From Akkermansiaceae bacterium (GTDB lineage: Bacteria > Verrucomicrobiota > Verrucomicrobiia > Verrucomicrobiales > Akkermansiaceae), in contig JAHDGN010000019.1 of the NCBI GenBank assembly GCA_020627645.1, positions 1 through 10,225 on the forward strand: 10,225 nucleotides of DNA, written 5' to 3'. Of this stretch, positions 7,201 through 10,225 are shown in pieces (the first letter of the stretch is position 1; every line of letters begins with the position of its first letter). The notes under the pieces were generated by a model. That model did not search any database, was not told the origin of the DNA, and was given only the letters and a program-made list of their open reading frames with translations. Made by a program: the position numbers and the translations under genes.

Positions 7201-7914
7201 TCGAATTGTCAGACGATCCCCCCCCATTTCCATCGCTGCAGACTCCGCTCCCGCCATCCCCAAGAGATCAATCACCCTCGATACCTCGTCCGTCGAATCC
7301 CCCTCTCCTACTCCAACATTCGCCCTCACTCCAGCATCCCCCACCCAAAAAGCATAACCCCCGGTCAACTGTCCCTCCTTCTCAATACCAATCTTCGGAA
7401 CAAAGACATGCCTACTTTCATCCCTTCCGGCAGAACCCTCACCGACCATGCGAATACCATCCACTCTCTCAAACTTGTCAGGATAATAGACCAGCCTTCC
7501 CCCTCTCGAACCCTCGTTACCACTCACCAAATAATTAACCAAAGAGTCATCAGTATCACCCTGCCCTCCATTCCTCTGATCGACCAGCCCTCTCTCTTGA
7601 CTCCTAGAAATCCATGGTTTCCCGTTGCTCTGAGTCGTTCGATAACTCGCTGTCCAATACTTTTCTCCTTCTTCAATCGAGAGATCCGAACGAGCTGACA
7701 CCCTCTGATCAGGCCCCAACTCTCTCTGTAGCTCCCCCAAAGCGATCATCAAAGCCAACCTCGCGTTTGATTCCGCTTCTCGTTGATGAAAATCAATCCT
7801 CGTATTCTTGATACCTACCGTCGAAAGACTCAGAAACGCAACAGCCACCAACGAAAGCAAAGCTAACACCACCAAGGCACTGATCAGCGCAAATCCTTTA
7901 AAAATCGGCTTCAT
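4273..7914 (-). CDS. Very large prepilin-type protein, PilX/GspK-like, verrucomicrobial family
   Basis: From ATG 7914 the product has 1213 residues. It opens with a type IV prepilin-like signal: a short basic leader MKPIFKG, predicted cleavage Gly7/Phe8, then a hydrophobic helix to about residue 30. The Glu usual at +5 is Ser here, as is common in minor pilins of the PilX/GspK kind. An amphipathic helical stretch follows (RIDFHQREAESNARLALMIA, then LGELQRELGPDQRVSA), a pattern I associate with large Verrucomicrobia pilin-like proteins such as Verru_Chthon cassette protein A; that assignment is tentative. C-terminal signatures are NVNSTSVEAWKAVL (about 970-983), GPFLSLSDFVNRRL (about 1044-1057, resembling the helix-hairpin region of GspK) and SARSDTFVVRAYGE through GEVVARAWCEATIQR (about 1141-1187). 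The large middle part has no motif I recognise. The ATG at 7941 would give a 16-residue leader but almost no untranslated leader from the predicted promoter. The ATG at 7914 has GGTGG ten bases upstream and is preferred. It probably acts in the inner membrane or an extracellular pilus-like structure. Confidence 0.85.
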   Translation of the reverse strand: MKPIFKGFALISALVVLALLSLVAVAFLSLSTVGIKNTRIDFHQREAESNARLALMIALGELQRELGPDQRVSARSDLSIEEGEKYWTASYRTTQSNGKPWISRSQERGLVDQRNGGQGDTDDSLVNYLVSGNEGSRGGRLVYYPDKFERVDGIRMVGEGSAGRDESRHVFVPKIGIEKEGQLTGGYAFWVGDAGVRANVGVGEGDSTDEVSRVIDLLGMAGAESAAMEMGGDRLTIRGSSQRLLVSDLTVGLMGEGAQDWVREKFHDFTTQSRGVFANVRDGKLQKNLTVFLNQNEDIAPLNVGGTRLPGLAGSDNLVGFANQQRADEEGVDWNSQKHRRSSPRFEMLRALLRDAEEIALKSGAVESKLPKRQQGFRLPGVLEGSSQNLSPAALAEVEATTLAPVLVEGSMFNTFSVHNNPPGSRFRYNIRSHDFPRVVLWNPYSVPLVFPDSVIVLQINGRRGFRTDAWIRTDDGQERLVGWASWLNFGGRTQPDGPVIGSEAYDDKYTGSYYFKLEGINFEPGECLVFLPTQAAEYDGQNVLNNTLSATADYNFANNYYHSASEFDEENPEDIGGMNWYPKRFWYQPSDRHFQAATGDASAKQETQGDDSQMVLKKLGTSNSLTPQEFDLLDQVAAVSCSLQYGAGREPPEAWYHDPNDPNSGVEIEFLELVDPVVTVPPDRRTRQGYRMRWFREHPSNVGMGGNALSGFPEVWDESPLANWNPRAAYASRSPYENLIGNQGDGTVSGPWFFGIYTRDLYDEAIGWDLQTPIRGTGGRNRGFPFGLPLEGPEKMVVFDVPRKEVGLVSLAQLRHVKLTDYVWHPSFPIGNSLVDPRFGLDGMTGTKPGEDGQAFRFNGFSGDLIGWSNNAERGVGQDSWASHGRGFFHDLPEEEDLVYDLSYEVNFNLWDDYFLSSGSQTELQKFAVREPGVRLPNHRIVRISSGDPDDGVDFHRSPLIYMNEGAFNVNSTSVEAWKAVLSSNRREDGATPFPRTIDGSGKEWSSDDGFSLDQLWGGVRVLNDYEIDSLARAIVEEVKKRGPFLSLSDFVNRRLAPGELGKKGALEAAIEASGVNSIFDEFEDYKVRRDRSLGDYQHPDNIDDATRLEQTMKPVSKVWGASTYVTQGDVLQAIGAGLSARSDTFVVRAYGESVVRGEVVARAWCEATIQRLPEPVTPDESGINPLIDEDLPDFGRRMVIRKIRWLSRDEV

Positions 7915-7949
7915 CGCCGTGTAGCCACCAGCTCTTGACATGACGAAAG

Positions 7950-7978
7950 ACAATACAATGCAAATACATCATTTTCAA
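7950..7978 (-). promoter_or_regulatory. Predicted promoter of the prepilin-like gene
   Basis: On the minus strand TTGAAA (7978-7973, five of six to the -35 consensus) is separated by 17 bases from TATTGT (7955-7950, four of six to the -10 consensus). The start site would be near 7943, leaving about 29 bases before the ATG at 7914. It would drive the prepilin-like gene and probably the downstream exported-protein gene. Confidence 0.45.
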
Positions 7979-8068
7979 ACACACATTTCCATCAAAAATA
8001 GATGAATCCCTCTAATTCAACGATTTGTCGCACACTTAACGAAAAAATAACCCGCAACCAACACTACC

Positions 8069-8088
8069 AATAGCCGAAATCGACTATT
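8069..8088 (-). terminator. Weak hairpin downstream of gyrA, possible terminator
   Basis: Minus-strand AATAGTC and GGCTATT can form a 7-bp stem (one G-U wobble) with a six-base loop, 18 bases past the gyrA stop. The stem is AT-rich and the nearest T run (about 8042-8047) is some 20 bases further on, so it is a poor intrinsic terminator. The rest of the gap up to the promoter at 7978 shows nothing recognisable. Confidence 0.3.
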
Positions 8089-8106
8089 TAAGATCCTTAC
8101 TCAAAA

Positions 8107-10225
8107 CTACTCCTCTTCTTCACCTTCGACGCCCTCATCCCCCCCCTCCTCGTCATCTGGCATCACTCGAGCAACCGCCTGCAACTTCTCACCCTCATTT
8201 AATGTCACGAGCTTCACCCCCTGAGCAGCCCTCCCGGTTTCCCGAACATCAGAAACTCTAATCCTGATACTTTGGCCCCCGTTCGTCATCAACATCAGCT
8301 CATCTTCTTCCTCCACTGATAAACTTCCCACGACAGGACCTGTCTTATCAGTACACTTCATCGTCAACATCCCAATACCTCCACGATTCTTCGCCATATA
8401 GTCCTCGAAAGGCGTTCGCTTCCCTAACCCATTTTCAGAGGCCACCAACAACCGAGCATCCTCATTAACCAACGCCAATCCGACCACAAAATCACCCTCC
8501 CGCGGCTTAATTCCGATCACCCCTGCCGAATTCCTCCCCATCGTCCGCGCCTGTTCCTCATTGAAACGAATACTCATTCCACGATGAGTCACCAACATCA
8601 CGTCATGTTTCCCGGACGTTAACCGCACGCCAATCAACTCATTGCCTTCATCCAACTTAATCGCAATCGTTCCAGCCTTACGGTAGTTCTTAAAATCAAA
8701 GAGACTCGTCTTCTTCACTTTCCCAGACCTCGTTGCAAAGAAAACATTCCCCGCATCTTCCCTGAAAGTCACATCATTACCATCATCATCCGTCGTATAC
8801 TCCAAGCGCAATACCGCTGCAATTGTCTCCTCAGGCTGAAGATCCAGAACATTTTTGATGCTACGCCCCTTCGAAGCACGCGAACCTTCTGGAATTTCAT
8901 AAACTCGCTCGACATACAAACGCCCAGTATTCGTAAAGAACATCAAATAATCATGAGCCTGGGCCGTGAACAGATGCTCCACAAAATCATTCTCCTCGTC
9001 TTCCTCTTCACTTTTTTGCGTCACCATCCCCTTCACCCCTTTTCCTCCCCGCGCCTGTAAACGATACTCACTCGATGCCGTTCGCTTGACATATCCACGA
9101 TTGCTCAAAGTCACAATCATCCCGTCATTCGAAATTAAATCCTCAATCGCAATCTCCCCCTCATCCGGCAAGATTGGACACCTTCTAGGAGTAGCGTACT
9201 TTTCCTTGATCTCGAGCAACTCATCCTTGATGATCGCCAGAACCCGCGCCTCCTTCGCCAAGATATCTAATAGATCTTTAATCTCCTCAATAATCGCATC
9301 GTACTCAGCCTTGATTTTATCCTGCTCCATTGCAGTCAGCTGATAGAGCCTCAACTCCAAAATCGCATTCACCTGACGATCCGTAAACACATACTTGTCA
9401 CCTTGGATACTAGGCTGACTGCGAATCAAAACCCCCAAACTCTCGGCTACCGACAGATCAAAATTATACGCCTTAATCTTCTGTCTTGCCTCATCGCGAT
9501 TCTTGGAATCTCGGATCATCTTGATAAAGTCATCCAAGTGGCCAAGAGCCAAAAGATAGGCCTCCAAATTTTCCGCCCTCTCTTCCGCCTTCTTCAACAA
9601 AAATTTCGTTCGGCGAATCACCACCTCACGACGATGTTCAATAAACGCATCCAATGCATCAAGAAGACCCAACTGTTTTGGCCGACGTTCGTGAATCGCC
9701 AACATATTGACCCCAAAGGATGTCTCCATCGCTGTCAACTTATAGATCTGATTCACAACCACCTGCGGTCGAGCATCCCTCTTTAAAGTAATCTCAATGC
9801 AAGTATCGTCAGCAGACAAATCCCGCATTCCTGAGATGTCAGTCAAGACCTTCTCCCGAACCAATTCAGCAATTCGAACTTGAAGGGTGGCACGGTTCAC
9901 CCCGTGGGGCACCTGCCTAATCATAATCTGAGAAGCCCCAGTCTTACTCTCAGTTACCTCCATCACCCCGCGCATTTTCACGCTCCCACGCCCAGTCCGA
10001 AAATAACTATCAATCCCCTTAAAACCACGAATTTCACAAGCAGTCGCAAAATCTGGCCCCTTGATGAATTCCTTCATCTCATCAATCGTGATATAGGGAT
10101 TGTCGATCCGAGCACAAACCCCATCGATCACCTCACCCAAATTATGAGAAGGAATATTTGTTGCCATTCCAACCGCAATCCCCGTTCCCCCATTCACCAG
10201 CAAATTCGGAATCGCCGCAGGCAAA
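8107..10225 (-). CDS. gyrA: DNA gyrase subunit A, N-terminal part beyond window edge
   Basis: This is the DNA-cleaving and DNA-wrapping subunit of gyrase (A2B2), which introduces negative supercoils using ATP hydrolysed by GyrB. The 705 visible residues start near the family motif IPNLLVNGGTGIAVGMATNIP, about residue 165 of E. coli GyrA. The winged-helix domain and catalytic Tyr therefore lie outside the window. The first visible codon is TTG and internal, not a start. The tower and coiled-coil region are followed by the C-terminal pinwheel. The GyrA box QARGGKG is at visible residues 390-396, which marks GyrA rather than ParC. Blade repeats recur at about 377 (GYVKR), 434 (GRLYV), 501 (GKVKKT), 549 (GMSIRF), 599 (GLGKRTP) and 649 (GGQSIRI), giving the six expected blades. 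Just after the box is a short acidic stretch SEEEDEEND that E. coli largely lacks, and the protein ends in an acidic tail (DDEEGGDEGVEGEEEE), comparable to the E. coli regulatory tail. No frame damage is seen. The prepilin-like gene starts 192 bases downstream and is unrelated in function. Confidence 0.97.
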   Translation of the reverse strand, partial: LPAAIPNLLVNGGTGIAVGMATNIPSHNLGEVIDGVCARIDNPYITIDEMKEFIKGPDFATACEIRGFKGIDSYFRTGRGSVKMRGVMEVTESKTGASQIMIRQVPHGVNRATLQVRIAELVREKVLTDISGMRDLSADDTCIEITLKRDARPQVVVNQIYKLTAMETSFGVNMLAIHERRPKQLGLLDALDAFIEHRREVVIRRTKFLLKKAEERAENLEAYLLALGHLDDFIKMIRDSKNRDEARQKIKAYNFDLSVAESLGVLIRSQPSIQGDKYVFTDRQVNAILELRLYQLTAMEQDKIKAEYDAIIEEIKDLLDILAKEARVLAIIKDELLEIKEKYATPRRCPILPDEGEIAIEDLISNDGMIVTLSNRGYVKRTASSEYRLQARGGKGVKGMVTQKSEEEDEENDFVEHLFTAQAHDYLMFFTNTGRLYVERVYEIPEGSRASKGRSIKNVLDLQPEETIAAVLRLEYTTDDDGNDVTFREDAGNVFFATRSGKVKKTSLFDFKNYRKAGTIAIKLDEGNELIGVRLTSGKHDVMLVTHRGMSIRFNEEQARTMGRNSAGVIGIKPREGDFVVGLALVNEDARLLVASENGLGKRTPFEDYMAKNRGGIGMLTMKCTDKTGPVVGSLSVEEEDELMLMTNGGQSIRIRVSDVRETGRAAQGVKLVTLNEGEKLQAVARVMPDDEEGGDEGVEGEEEE

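Noticed and set aside
8966..9343. Plus-strand open frame of 125 codons opposite gyrA
   Set aside because: It lies wholly antisense to well-conserved gyrA codons, and its composition (Ser/Ile runs) is what reversed gyrA codons produce.
10222..10224. TTG as the start codon of gyrA
   Set aside because: The alignment to E. coli GyrA places this Leu about 160 residues inside the protein; the gene simply runs off the window.

Overview
The window looks like a piece of a verrucomicrobial chromosome (class Verrucomicrobiae). Three things suggest this. There is a very large prepilin-type protein of the kind seen in this phylum. There is a DUF6288-like toroid protein ending in an SHD1-like module, a pairing common in Verrucomicrobia and Planctomycetes. 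Base composition is moderate, with a preference for C at third codon positions. The phylum is inferred from family recognition; no database search was possible.

Layout from left to right. Positions 13-1209 (+) hold the C-terminal part of a DUF6288-like protein whose 5' end is incomplete or frameshifted. All other genes lie on the minus strand. Positions 1238-1273 hold a strong intrinsic terminator that works best for the minus strand. It closes gapA (2300 to 1299), a complete NAD-type glyceraldehyde-3-phosphate dehydrogenase with its own promoter. Next is a decayed copy (3232 to 2457) of a small secreted-protein gene, broken by an in-frame amber codon and a one-base frameshift. Its intact paralogue follows (4179 to 3409, 256 aa). 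Upstream of that is a 1213-aa prepilin-type, PilX/GspK-like protein (7914 to 4273) with a recognisable promoter. The right edge holds most of gyrA (10225 to 8107), cut by the window end before its N-terminal catalytic part.

How the genes may work together. gyrA and gapA are housekeeping genes flanking a lineage-specific module of one huge prepilin-like protein and one or two small exported proteins. Same orientation, short gaps and export signals suggest the module acts together at the cell envelope, perhaps as a pilus or type II secretion-like minor component with an exported partner. That is inference from layout and signals only. The clearest new observation is the tandem duplication of the exported-protein gene followed by recent decay of one copy. 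No RNA genes, CRISPR arrays, insertion sequences or attachment sites were seen, and no gene-free stretch exceeds 300 bases.
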